Shown one piece after another: positions 36,931 to 47,685 of a DNA stretch of 64,000 bases; position 1 is the stretch's first letter, and the number at the start of each line of letters is the position of its first letter. The translations under genes and the position numbers were made by a program. Below the pieces are notes generated by a model. That model saw only the letters and a list, made by a program, of their open reading frames with translations, was not told the DNA's origin and searched no databases. The stretch is from Saururus chinensis (taxonomy: Eukaryota; Streptophyta; Magnoliopsida; Piperales; Saururaceae): NCBI GenBank assembly GCA_035235625.1, contig CP141148.1:13229659-13293658 (forward strand). The letters run 5' to 3'.

Positions 36931-38273
36931 TAGGTCATACTATGATCACTTATGCCCTGACTTTGATATATGTGTTATATGTATGCTAGATCTTTTACTA
37001 ATGAATAAGTAGGGGTTTAGTAAGGGGATGATCAGAAAATGGGTATACCATGTCATTTATGGATCTGAATTGCCATGTTGTGTCATTATGATTTTCTGAT
37101 TAATGTTATTATTTTCAAATCATTACTGAGTTTCGTGCTCACCCCTCTTTCTGTGATTTGTTTTGGGGCTGCGCGGTACGACGTGCAGACGAACAGGATG
37201 CCCTATATGAGGGACAACATGGGTACATGTGGGATTAGCCTTCGTTTCATCCAGAAGATATTTTATTTTTTGATTTTCTCGTTGTTGATGTTAGAGGACA
37301 TTATGTGGTGGATTATTATCATGCCCACATTTATATATTGTTCTTAGACATGTCTAAACTTTTTTTTATTTCAAGCCATATGTAGGCTCTCGAGAATATT
37401 ATGCGAGTTGGTGTGAGGATTATGGCAATTTTATTATCCTTTTTGTTATCCTTATTTCTCTTGCTCAAAGGACATTTGGTGCACTACTCCGTTAGTTAAA
37501 TTGCCTATGAGAGGCGCTAAGACTTCCGCAATACGTTAATCCGTCAATTTCTATCACCCTTGTGTGCTTGACTAGCCCTTAGATCAGGCTCGGCTTGGCT
37601 CAGGCAGTGCTGGGGCTGACAAAAACACTACGGAGTTCACATGTACCCTTTGTACAAAAGCTAAATGAGCAATAAAGGACTACTAATTAAACATTAGTCC
37701 ATACACATACCCACATACTTAGTTTCAAACTTAAACAGCCCACATATGGCTAAAGCATGAGTCTAAGCCCCAATGTCTAATACAAGTCTAAGACAACATT
37801 GGCTAATAAAGTGTGAAGTATAATCAAGTATATAAAGGTCTCAACACAACATGCTTAAAAGCAATCATAACATCCATAATCTCCATTAAACCCCTCCTAA
37901 GGATCATCGCCAACCACACGCTCCACATAGAGTCTATCAGGACCACCTGCATGGCATGACATGCAGCCCCAAAACAAAACCACAAACAAAAGAGGGGTGA
38001 GCCACAAGCTTAGCAAAGGGTTTTAAATATGGAAAGTAAACCCAAAATTGCATCACAGGCAAATCACATAATACTCATTACATAATCAGCCACAATACTC
38101 ATTCATCATGGGATATCCACATAAACCTATGCATTCATTCATAATTTACAATCCGTAAGCATCTACTCATGCCACATGCATGTCATGTTATCTCTACCAT
38201 ATCATGAATATATTCTCATGCCAATTGCATACATGCTATGTGTAATATATCTCATTCACACATTTTCATGTCA

Positions 38274-38490
38274 CCTACATATCATGCTATATGACATATC
38301 ACATCATCACATATTCAAGTCTCCTACATTTCATGCTATATGACATATCACATCATCACACATTCATGTCACATGCATATCATACTATAGACATATCACA
38401 TCATCACATATTTGAGTCACCTGCATATCATGCTATATGACATATCACATCATCATATATTCATGTTTCCTGCATATCATGATGTAACCC
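38274..38490. repeat. Tandem repeat in LTR copy B, about 54-bp period
   Basis: About four units share CATATCATGCTATATGACATATCACATCATCA followed by a variable CAT.TTCA.GTC.CC end. Confidence 0.8.
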
Positions 38491-39851
38491 ATATCTCATC
38501 ATTACATTTTCATGCCTCCTACGCATCATGACTTCAACATAACTCATAACATTCATACACCTCATATGTAAACATGTGGAATTTACTAACATAGTCACAT
38601 CCTGCATGAATAACTTCTCAACATAAACATATTAAGCATATTTCTTTCTTAATGAAAATATTCACCTTGCAAATCAAGTATCTCAAACAAACTACCCTGC
38701 ATATCATGCGAATTAAGCCATACCCACATGTATAACATAAGCTCCCTTATCCCCACACAACAACTGTGTTAAAAGTATAACCTTCCATACAGGTGCAATA
38801 ATAACAAATGGTGAATGTCTCACAAATTGAAAGAAATAAACCTGCTCATCAGGCTCGAAAACCCCAAGCACAACTGCTCGTTAAGACAGTCCTAAGCACT
38901 ACTGATCATCAAGAAAGTCTCGAGCACAACTTCTCATCAAGACTAAAGTCTCGAGCATCATATGTGGTAAGCTAGTGCACTCGGACATACCACCTGGATT
39001 CTCAGGGTCCAGATAACTTACCAAATAACACATATAGAATTTCGCTCTTCTCAACCAGAGGAGGTAACCTATCCTAAAGGGATGTAAAACTCATCCATTG
39101 GGCATGAAAACCCATCCATTCGAACGTAACACCAAATCGATAAGCCTTCAATCGATTAATCCGACAACCAATGGCATCCAATCGATCAAACACGGCTAAT
39201 CACGATTAATTTCATTTATAAATTAATTCCATGATGCATGCAACATGGTGCATACATGAGCAATGTTACATGGGATCACATACAAGTGAAATGCTCAAAA
39301 CAGTCCACATGTGCATCAATCATAGTTCATTGGTGTCAAGTAACATCACAAATATCTACACAAGTGTGTATCTAAGTGGCAATGTTCAAGCCTAGCTAAG
39401 ACATATAAAATATGGACAAACCAAAATCAACGTGATATACATGCATCCATAATTTTATCATTGTCCTTCCCTACTAGAATCATGATGCAAGTGTGATGAA
39501 AATATTGAAATACGGGTTCAAGACAAGAATAACATCATACTAGACTTAGACAAGGATAAACTTCACCATACTTAAGCTAGAACATGGGACCATGATGCAC
39601 CAAGAATTATATAACATGTGCAAGCATATTTATACATAATCATAGTTAAACCTACTGTAATCATCAATAAATCATGAAGTAATCATCAAACATGAATTTA
39701 AGATAAGTAGATAACATTAGCTTTTCTTAACCAGCAATGCAATCCTTCAGTGTGAATCCTCACAGTTCTGTTCGGATTGTATTATGAATGAGAGCAATGA
39801 CAATGTCTGTGAACTTTGCAGAAAATTTACTTTAAAGTGAATTGTTAAGGG

Positions 39852-39934
39852 CCTTCGAATGACCCAACAGGTGTTCGAGTGGCCTACCGTTTGAACGGCC
39901 TGGCATTCGAACGGCCCAACAGGGCGTTCGAACA
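39852..39934. promoter_or_regulatory. Paired TTCGAA palindromes in LTR copy B
   Basis: CATTCGAACG (39904-39913), 11-nt spacer GCCCAACAGGG, CGTTCGAACA (39925-39934), 21 bp centre to centre. A second pair (TTCGAA at 39854, TTCGAG at 39874) and a lone GTTTGAAC (39889-39896) precede it. Confidence 0.65.
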
Positions 39935-39940
39935 ACAATT

Positions 39941-40247
39941 TTTGTCATTTCTTGTTTTCTCTCCATGAATCTATTTTATTATGATTAGAATGAGTTATAA
40001 TTACCTATAAATGTTGTGGATTGCATGAAGACCATCTTGGAATTTATGATTTAGTTCACACATGATTTAGGCTATGTTTGGTTAATTTTAGCATGATCTT
40101 TCAACCTTCATTCAAAGACTGCCTACAAGATGACATGATGATATTTTCAAATAAAATAAGAGGACCTACTTTCAGAAACCAGGGATGTCAATATTAGGAC
40201 ATGGATAGTTGTAACTGAATTTCCAAATGGTTCAGCTTCATCATTAT
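39941..40247. other. Flank of the Athila-like element
   Basis: No certain feature. Read on the minus strand it would continue the NDR kinase relic at 51100-51490 across the Athila insertion, but no kinase motif is readable here. The last five bases, ATTAT (40243-40247), are the left copy of the target duplication repeated at 51069-51073. Confidence 0.45.
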
Positions 40248-41612
40248 TGATCGTTTATAATTAAACTCTTTGCAAGTGTACAAGGTAATTGTACTAGGAT
40301 AAGTATTTAAGGGTTGTCGAACCTCAGGGATGGATGGATTATCACTAAATCTAAAGAGGAATTTGCTGATTTAAAAACTAAAAACAACTTAAACTTTAAT
40401 TAAGTAAAGGAAAGAAATCAACTAGTTTAAAAACAAGATATTAATATGATGAAAATTACTTAGGAAATCGAATCCACTATAGAACCATAACAATTCCTTA
40501 ACTTTTAACCTAAATCTAGTGTGAATATGAACAAGTATTCTCAGCTACAAGCTAGAATTACTTCAAAAAGAATCATTAATTAACTTCCATGGCATAAACT
40601 ATCTTCGACAATAGTATGAATCATCTACACTAAACTAGCTATAGGCATGACCCGTCTAATCTTAGTATAGCTCATCCAAGTCATTAATTATTTGAACATT
40701 AAAACTATTGTATGACCATCTCATCTAAATCACAGAAATTAGAATCAATGGAAATATCAAAACCATATCAATCTATCATCTACAAGACAATAAATCAACA
40801 TAGATTTGAATAAACATGAAAAGCTCTTCCATTAAAAAGGAAATCCTTATCATACAATTGTCATCATTCACAACTGAGATCTAAATTAAAAAAAAAAAAC
40901 TGAAACTTATCTATAGCTTCATCAACTCCTAAGTAAAAGAAAAGTCTAGCCTTCCATTGTAGAAGAAAGCACTTCAATCTCCATTAAAAGCTTTGAGTTC
41001 TTCTCTATCTTTTTCTTCCTTTTTCTCTTCATAAAATCTACTGGAATCCCCAATTTTAAGCCAAATATGTCTTTTTATAAGCATAAGTTCCGTAGGAAGA
41101 AGTCCAATATGAAAATGATTGAAATTTGGGTCAAACTAAGAAACTGCACGTTATGCCGTTCGAACGCCCTGCATGCTCGTTCGAACGGCTACACTGTTTT
41201 TGCAATTTGGATAGTTTTCCTTGACAGTCCATATTCTGTTCATTAAGCTTTTTCTTCATGTCCATATTAATTTCCAACTTGTTTATAACTCCGAAAAGTT
41301 GTCCAAATCACTTTAAAGCATGTCAAGACTATTTTGAATTATTCCAAACATCGTCTAAGCACCTCAATAAGCGCACTTTACCTACAAAACATAAAATATC
41401 ATACTTTAGACATGTAGAATATAATTAAAATTCTAACTTGATTTAAATACATATTTGAACTACTAATAACTACAAAATTATTAATAATTAAAATAAAGTA
41501 CTAATATCTATTTTAATCTAAATAAACTATAAATAACACTAAATTAACCTAATCTATACTAGCAAATAAGGTAAAAAGACATATAAAATAGATATATATT
41601 TCATACTTATCA
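40248..41612 (-). mobile_element. 3' LTR of the Athila-like element
   Basis: 1365 bp, near-identical to 49702-51068. Plus-strand ends are TGATCGTTTA and ACTTATCA, so the minus strand reads TGATAAGT ... CGATCA. A reversed TATA box lies at about 41072-41080. The paired TTCGAA palindromes are at 41155-41189, about 75 bp upstream of it. Confidence 0.95.
41155..41189. promoter_or_regulatory. Perfect paired TTCGAA palindrome/hairpin in 3' LTR
   Basis: GCCGTTCGAACG (41155-41166), spacer CCCTGCATGCT, CGTTCGAACGGC (41178-41189). This is a perfect 12-bp inverted repeat, each arm itself palindromic, with centres 21 bp apart. Confidence 0.8.
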
Positions 41613-41628
41613 AATACCCCAAACCTAT
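41613..41628 (-). other. Polypurine-type tract of the Athila-like element
   Basis: The minus strand reads ATAGGTTTGGGGTATT next to the TG of the 3' LTR. A CTCGAGGACTAGCAAA motif just upstream (41634-41649) is characteristic of Athila/Tat element 3' ends. Confidence 0.7.
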
Positions 41629-42447
41629 ATTTTGCTAGTCCTCGAGCAAAACAAAAATAAAATAAAACAACTAATCTAGAAAAATAAATAAAAGCCACTT
41701 TCGTAGGGAATCACGATTGCATTTAGCGTATGCAACAAGCCTTTAAACCCCTAGGTGTCCCTAGTTGGACGAGTTGTGTCTCGTGAGGGTTTGCAGTAAT
41801 GATACCCACAAACATCGAAACCTAAGAAAAATAAAACAAACAAACAAGAAAACAAAAATTTGAAAAACAATCTTCTCTTAAAAACACATAACTATTTTTA
41901 AAAAGAACCAACCACAAATACTTGAAACAAGTAAACAATTAAGATCTGATCACTTTCAAGTAAGGAATAATCCATTCTATAACCCCATCTTAGAAATAAT
42001 TGTGCAACTACATATATACATTTCAAAAACATAAAGTGTAGAAACTTTGTAGTCATACAATTTCATTCATTATGAACAAGCATATCTTATGTGACCCATT
42101 AACCAAGCTCATTAAAGTTCACTAACTCAAAAATATAACAATGACAATCTTTCATCTTAAACACCTAATAATAAACCCTAGTGTAATAGCCTTCAAATTT
42201 CAATTAAATTCAGGGAATAAGAGCATAATATAACTCAAAATATGACTTGTGCAATACTTAGTTCTATTAAGCTTTCTAAATAGTCCATGTAACAAGTGTT
42301 AGGCCAGTGTCCCTAATCCAGTTGGCTCACGGCACTAGGTGTTGAAACACCCCTCAGGCTTAATAACTCGAATTATAAAGGCTACAGAACCAAGTAAGTC
42401 ATAAAAGAATTTATCTCAACCTTTCACCTTTTGACGCGATCCCTTAT
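41629..42447 (-). mobile_element. 3' internal region of the Athila-like element
   Basis: AT-rich, non-coding sequence between the 3' LTR and the nested solo LTR. No reverse transcriptase, RNase H, integrase or envelope-like motif is seen. The last five bases, CTTAT (42443-42447), are the left target duplication of the nested insertion. Confidence 0.75.
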
Positions 42448-43084
42448 TGTCACGCCCCGGCCATGCCCGACCTGAGCCGAACCCGGTCCAAGGGCCGGTC
42501 ATAGCGCGCGGGGGCGACGAAGTGAAATTGAGAAACGATTCTAGCGGAAGACTTAATCCCTAACCACGGGCGATTAACAGCAACACGGAGTGCGCACAAT
42601 CCTTTGAGCAAGAGTAAATAAAAGGGAAAGAAAAGGTGTTGCTTAACACAAAGTAAACAACAATCTCAAACCCACAAGCTTAGTTTAAGTAAAGCCCACA
42701 CCGGCTCAAAATAAGTCATAAGCAAACATAACTGTAACATGTGACATAAATCCACAACAAAGAACCCTACACATAGGTTCTAACATAAAACATGAAACAA
42801 AATAAAGGAAAGTCACGCAACGATCTCCATCATCACACCCAAGCTACCTCTGACCTTTCCTCAAAGAGGCAATCCTGTCCGTCTGCGTGTCGAACCACGC
42901 AGCCCCAAATCAAAACACAAAAGAGGGGTGAGTTTTACCACTCAGCAATGGTTTTAATATCACTAACCACGTTGAAAATACGGTAGCATGGTGATATAGT
43001 CTTTCAAAAACAACGATGTACAAGGTGTATCACTTTCTGATCACATATTTACATCACTTATACACTGCATAACATCATAACTCA

Positions 43085-43385
43085 AACATGCAGGGATGTA
43101 TCTCTAGCATACCAATTTCCACATGCATTCACATCATAACCAATCCCGCATGGACGTATCTCTAACATACGTATTCCCACATGCATAATGTCATCACAAC
43201 CAATCCCGCATGGATGTATCTCTAGCATACATATTCCCACATGCATTTTATCATCAAAATCAACATGCATGGATGTATCTCTAACATACATATTCCCACA
43301 TGCATTTTATCATCAAAATCAACATGCATGGATGTATCTCTAACATACATATTCCCACATGCATAATGTTATCATAATCAACCTC
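43085..43385. repeat. 60-bp tandem repeat, five units, in the nested LTR
   Basis: Units share GCATGGATGTATCTCTA.CAT followed by ACATATTCCCACATGCAT and a variable ATCATCA.AATCAA end. The last three are nearly identical. Open frames across it are repeat artefacts. Confidence 0.92.
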
Positions 43386-43788
43386 CATCAAGGAGTAATC
43401 ACACATTAACGTCACACAGACGGGAGCATAGACAAGGCCACGAAGGCGTGTCATGGTACAAAATTCTACACAAGAATTAAAGAAAGATCGGGGTTGTCAA
43501 TCCCTAATACTGCTCGCCCTAGACGATCTTGGCCAAGGATGTCCCATTCTCACACAGAGAATCTAGAGCAGGGGTGTTCGCCCAGGGACATCTCCTGCGG
43601 AGGGAAGAGCCCAAGTTCTCACACAGAGAACCCTAGAACACGTGGTAGCGGGGTGCACACGGCCTACCACACTGGATTCTCAGGGTCCAGATGACACACA
43701 TAAAAATATTCTCACGTGTCCGCAAGACAAGTACACAACTCGTCCCCACATCATTCCATTAAACAAGACTCAACCCGGGGAGTGCACT

Positions 43789-43857
43789 CGTTCCACACAG
43801 GAACTTCAAATCGTTCCACACAGGAACTTCAAATCGTTCCACACAGGAACTTCAAAT
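43789..43857. repeat. 23-bp tandem repeat, three identical units
   Basis: CGTTCCACACAGGAACTTCA plus AAT, repeated at 43789, 43812 and 43835. Each unit contains the inverted repeat GTTCC-ACACA-GGAAC. Confidence 0.95.
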
Positions 43858-44664
43858 CAAAATATGTCCTTTCGGACCAATCAACTTGCGATTAATCCAC
43901 GACCGATAAACCCGGCACACAATTCCATCACATTGCATCCAATCGGTCAAATTCAATTAATCACGATGAAGCCTCAATTGGAAATCCATTTTCATGATGC
44001 GTGCAGCATGGTACATGCGTGGGCAAAGCATACATGAATCCGAATCATGATAAGTGCTCCCACCAGCCCCTAATGTATCATTCATAATCACGATATTAAG
44101 CTTCAACATCATCATTTAACCCCCCACATGTGTGTGTGTGTAACTAGTAGAAGCCTTTCACATAATGCATATTAACATGCTTGAAAATCAACTCACTACC
44201 ACACTACACATGTGAATTTCTACCTAAACATGAATTCCAGCAAAAATCATAGTAGAAGAATCGTTGAAGTCATAGTTAAATGCAAAACTCAACCACAAAG
44301 GCTAAACATCTATAACATCACTCATTTCATCATTGAGTCATGGCAATCACCAACATTCACACACCATTAATCACAATTTATCATGACAAATCAGTCCAAC
44401 AATGATTGTAGTCCTACTGAAAATATATGCTTATCCAAAGGGAACCAACCGTTCATAATTTCAAGATAACGATTCCAACATCATGCCACAAAACATAAGT
44501 CATCCCACCATCTCTAAGCATATGTCTCAACTCTATAAACTCAATAGCATGCATTTCCAGTAGCCTAACATAGCTTAAAACACTCCACATTCATATAAAA
44601 TTGGCAAGCTAAAGTGGAATCATCAAAATAGGCATCATACACACAACATACAATTTTCTGTGTA

Positions 44665-44761
44665 GCCGATCGATCGCCCTTCAGGCCGTTCGATCGGTTA
44701 CACGCAAAATTTTGAAATTTTCAGTTCAGCCGATCGATCGCCCTGCAAGGCCGATCGATCG
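44665..44761. promoter_or_regulatory. Two paired CGATCGAT palindromes in the nested LTR
   Basis: Pair 1: CGATCGATCG (44667-44676), 10-nt spacer, CGTTCGATCG (44687-44696). Pair 2: CGATCGATCG (44731-44740), spacer CCCTGCAAGGC, CGATCGATCG (44752-44761), a perfect 10-bp stem with centres 21 bp apart. Confidence 0.75.
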
Positions 44762-45433
44762 CCAACACGACAGAACAGTCATCTTCTTCCTTTCGCAAAT
44801 CCAAACCGAAACACCATAGAAAACACTTCAAATCCATATCTAACACCCTAATCATCATCAAAAGTCCTCCTTGACTTCCAGAATATCAAACCAAAACATA
44901 ATAATGCAAAACCCTAAGAAATCGGGATTAAATAATTCCATTTTCTAATCTTACCATTAACACACTAAATCAAGCAAACCATTTCGAAATAAGCCAAAAA
45001 TGAAGAGTTTTACCATGGATAAACAGAGATTTCGAAGACCCATTGCCTCAGCACTTGATTAAGTTCGGATTGAAGAGTCACCCTTCTTGAAATCCTTGAA
45101 AACACAATGAGTTTGAATCAAACACCAATAGAAATCGATTTACTTAAGAAATCCCTAATTAAATCTTAGATCTAGGGCTTGTTGGTAGTAAAAATCGAAT
45201 TTTGAAAGTTAGGGTTTGTAGTAAAACACAAATCAGTAGCTTTTGATGGTCAAAAACGAATTGAATCAAGGGGAAAATGGTAGATTTGGAAGAAATTAAG
45301 AGAAAAGCCATGGATTAGTGCTTAATTAGAGTAAGCTTACCTTAATCGGCTTCTAATTCGGGCCTAAGTGGGGATTAGGCCAGCCCTCCTTCCTTAGCCT
45401 ATTCCCAAAAATGGAAATGGCTCTGGTTTGCCC

Positions 45434-45440
45434 TTTTATA
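45434..45440 (-). promoter_or_regulatory. TATA box of the nested solo LTR
   Basis: TATAAAA on the minus strand, about 425 bp from the LTR start, as in the two sister copies with readable starts. Confidence 0.55.
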
Positions 45441-45867
45441 GTAAGGGTTGGGGTAGGCATAGGTAAGTTTTGGGGTGTAAATATGAAAAGTAGGCTAAAA
45501 GTGGTTATTTTGCAAATTTAAGCATGAATTAAGCCTAATAAAATTCTGAAAATTTTTGTGTGACCTTAAGTATATGTCTAGGGTCATTTGACACAAAAAT
45601 AAAATTTTCGACCGTGGGGCCCACAGGGGTCCCGCCAAAACCCTAATTTTTGGGAAAATAGTGAAAAATCCAAAAAATTCCAAAAATTCACATTTGGTTT
45701 AAAATCACTTAAAACCACTAATATTGAAGTTAATTTTCGTTAAAACCATCACAAACTCTATTTATTTACAAAATCACCGAATAAGATCAGAAAACACGTA
45801 AATCTCACGATAATCAATAATTAAAGAAAACCAAAACCGGTTTAAAGATGAGGGTCCTTACACTTAT

Positions 45868-46629
45868 ACTTGCCTAGGCACAAGGTCCGGTTACTCAGTA
45901 AAAAGAGAAACAAACCTTTATTTTTTTTCATCATTTTTTTTCATTCAATCTATTTTTTTTTCAACTTTTTTTTCATTCTTTTTTTTCATTTTTTTCATTC
46001 TTTTTTTTTCTATACACACTTATCCTTTTTTTTTCAAATAAAAGCTAAGCATAAAAATCTATCATAAAAATATTAAAAATTACTCAATTGCCAAGTTTTC
46101 AAAAATATATGCTTAGTTAAAGATATCCCACTAAGATTACAAGTAATAAATCATAAAATTATATTCCTACAAGTTTCAAGTGTGTGAAATGTAATTTAAA
46201 AATATAAGCACAATTATCCAAGATAATGAAAATAAAATAGAAATTACTCACTTAATCATTTTCATCACTTAATTCATTACTTGAACTTTCTTCATGAAAT
46301 TGATCTCTTTAAAAACAAATATATACTTTTAAAAGAAAATAAGCAATAAAAATCCACTTAAAAGAAAAGAAAACAAAAGAAAAATGAAAAAAATACTCTA
46401 AAACATCCTAAAAGAAAAATAAGAAATCAAAATATCATTCTACACCCCTAAACCTAAACTGAACATTGTCCTCAATGTTAAAGAAAATATATACTACAAT
46501 GACAAGAATAAGTAAGAGAGGGAAAGAAAGATATCACCTGAAAGCATAACTATTCCACTAATCTGAAAAGTGAAGTACATAGGATTGGAAAACATGAGAA
46601 ACATACATATAAAGAGCAATTTCCCAAAC
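45868..46629 (-). mobile_element. Internal non-coding region of the Athila-like element
   Basis: Continues the element after the nested insertion. It contains a T-rich tract (45917-46036) built of variable-length T runs separated by CA or CATTC, otherwise A-rich sequence. No open frame of substance. Confidence 0.7.
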
Positions 46630-47487
46630 CTAAAATATTATATCCCATAAAAGAAGAAAAACTATAATGAGAAAAAAAATTGAGAAAATAAGTAAATAAA
46701 GCCTAAATGAAGCAAAAAAAATAAACAAAAGAAAGAAAAAGAAATATATCAAAAACATGGGTTGCCTCCCAAGAAGCGCTAAGTTTATTGTCTTTAGCCA
46801 GACATTGCCAACATTCTCAAATATATCGGTAATTTGGTAGATATTAGCATTGGCTCTTCTCTTAAGTCTCCAAAAAGATGATGTAGAAAAATTAGAAGGC
46901 CTGACTTGATTATGGGCTGATGCTACAAAAGATGGACCTTTATCATAAGCATCAAATCTAAAATTGTCTACCATAAAACATTCAGCATTAGAAGTTGCAG
47001 GCAAATGGTTAGACACATCAAAAACATTTAGTTGAACTTTCATGTTCCCAAAGGTCATCTCCATTACCCCCGTCCTACAATTTATGCATGCATTAGCTGT
47101 GGCAAGAAAAGGACGACCTAGAATGATAGGAATCTGATATGTGGAGTTGGCACCAGTCTCCATATCTAAGACAATAAAATCAACAGGGAAAAAGAACCGG
47201 TCAACCTTCACTAAGACATCCTCAATGACTCCCCAAGGCTTACGCACAAAATGGTCGGCTAGCTACAAGGTAACTGATGTAGGCTGCAATTCACCTAACC
47301 CTAGTTTCTCATACACCGAGTAAGGGAGTAGATTGACACTCGCACCAAGGTCAAGGAGGGCTCTATGGATGGAGTGATCACCTATGACACAAGAAATAGT
47401 GGGTACTCCAGGGTCCTTATACTTAGGTGGGGTGTCAAATTTCAAAAGAGAGCTAACTTGTTCGGTGAAAAAGACCTTCTTAGACAC
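46630..47487 (-). pseudogene. Athila-like retropepsin and truncated pol, interrupted
   Basis: Continues the gag frame (all segments are in one frame). It contains KKVFFTEQVSSLLKFD, then the aspartic protease motif DLGAS in LLDLGASVNLLPYSVYEKLG, a TAG stop where relatives have QLAD, and EDVLVKVDRFFFPVDFIVLD followed by IILGRPFLATANACIN, the second protease signature (ILGRPFLAT). After about residue 90 of the last stretch the frame runs through WLKTINLALLGRQPM. The DNA there matches the GCGCTTNTTGGGAGGCAACCC block that normally follows integrase in Athila/Tat elements. Reverse transcriptase, RNase H and integrase are therefore missing between protease and that block. Processing of Gag would be its ancestral role. 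Confidence 0.85.
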
Positions 47488-47685
47488 ATGGGTCTTAGAT
47501 TTACACTTTTGAGTGCATAGGTCTTTGAGGAACTTAGCATAAGTAGGGACTTGCTTAATGGCTTCTAAGAGGGGGAGATTAATTTTGACTTGTTTGAAAG
47601 TCTCAAGAATCTCATCAGTCCTAGCTGTGATCTTTCTAAATGGTGGGGCTATGTCAAGACACTGAGGAAAAGGTGCCCTAGGGAT

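Larger units (their letters stand above)
34060..37621 (+). mobile_element. Family 1 LTR copy A, 3.6 kb, inside copy B
   Basis: It starts TGTAAAATAC and ends GGGGCTGACA. A TATA box (CTATATATGG, 34481-34490) lies 421 bp in, exactly as in the sister copies. The CTTTCCCATTTGGGAAAGGG and GGCCTAATC...TTTGCC leader, the paired palindromes (35221-35317), and GGGGCTGCG..GTACGACGTGCAGACGAACAGGATG near 37170 match the copy at 42448 in reverse complement. The flanks are the two parts of copy B. No five-base duplication is visible and about 45 bases of copy B are missing at the junction. Confidence 0.75.
37622..39940 (-). mobile_element. Family 1 LTR copy B, main part
   Basis: AACACTACGGAGTTCACATG at its left end aligns with AACACGGAGTGCGCACA, about 140 bp into the LTR at 42448. 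GCAGCCCCAAAACAAAACC ... AAAGAGGGGTGAG at about 37965 and the CATGATGCATGCAACATGG block near 39230 match the same copy in the same orientation. The homology fades after the palindrome cluster at 39852-39934, so the promoter half of this LTR is missing. Confidence 0.7.
42448..45862 (-). mobile_element. Nested solo LTR of the chromovirus (family 1), 3.4 kb
   Basis: Begins TGTCACGCCCC and ends GGGTCCTTACA. It is flanked by a perfect CTTAT duplication (42443-42447 and 45863-45867). A reversed TATA box (45434-45440) is about 425 bp from the minus-strand start. The sister copy at 1-1071 is attached to a chromovirus integrase tail, which identifies the family. It carries no internal sequence, so it is a solo LTR. 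It lies wholly inside the Athila-like element and must be younger than that insertion. Confidence 0.92.

Noticed and set aside
37500..37640. Perfect palindrome centre between LTR copies A and B
   Set aside because: Copy B resumes about 140 bp into the LTR at 37622, so the junction is not a symmetric palindrome.
43085..43385. Regular 60-bp repeat units, CRISPR-like at first glance
   Set aside because: Whole units repeat with no unique spacers, and the array is inside a plant LTR.
43494..44037. Plus-strand frames of 66 and 131 codons
   Set aside because: Inside the nested solo LTR and across the 23-bp repeat. No family similarity, and opposite to the LTR's transcription direction.
45870..46067. 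Phe-rich 65-codon frame
   Set aside because: Translation of a T-rich low-complexity tract in the Athila-like element.
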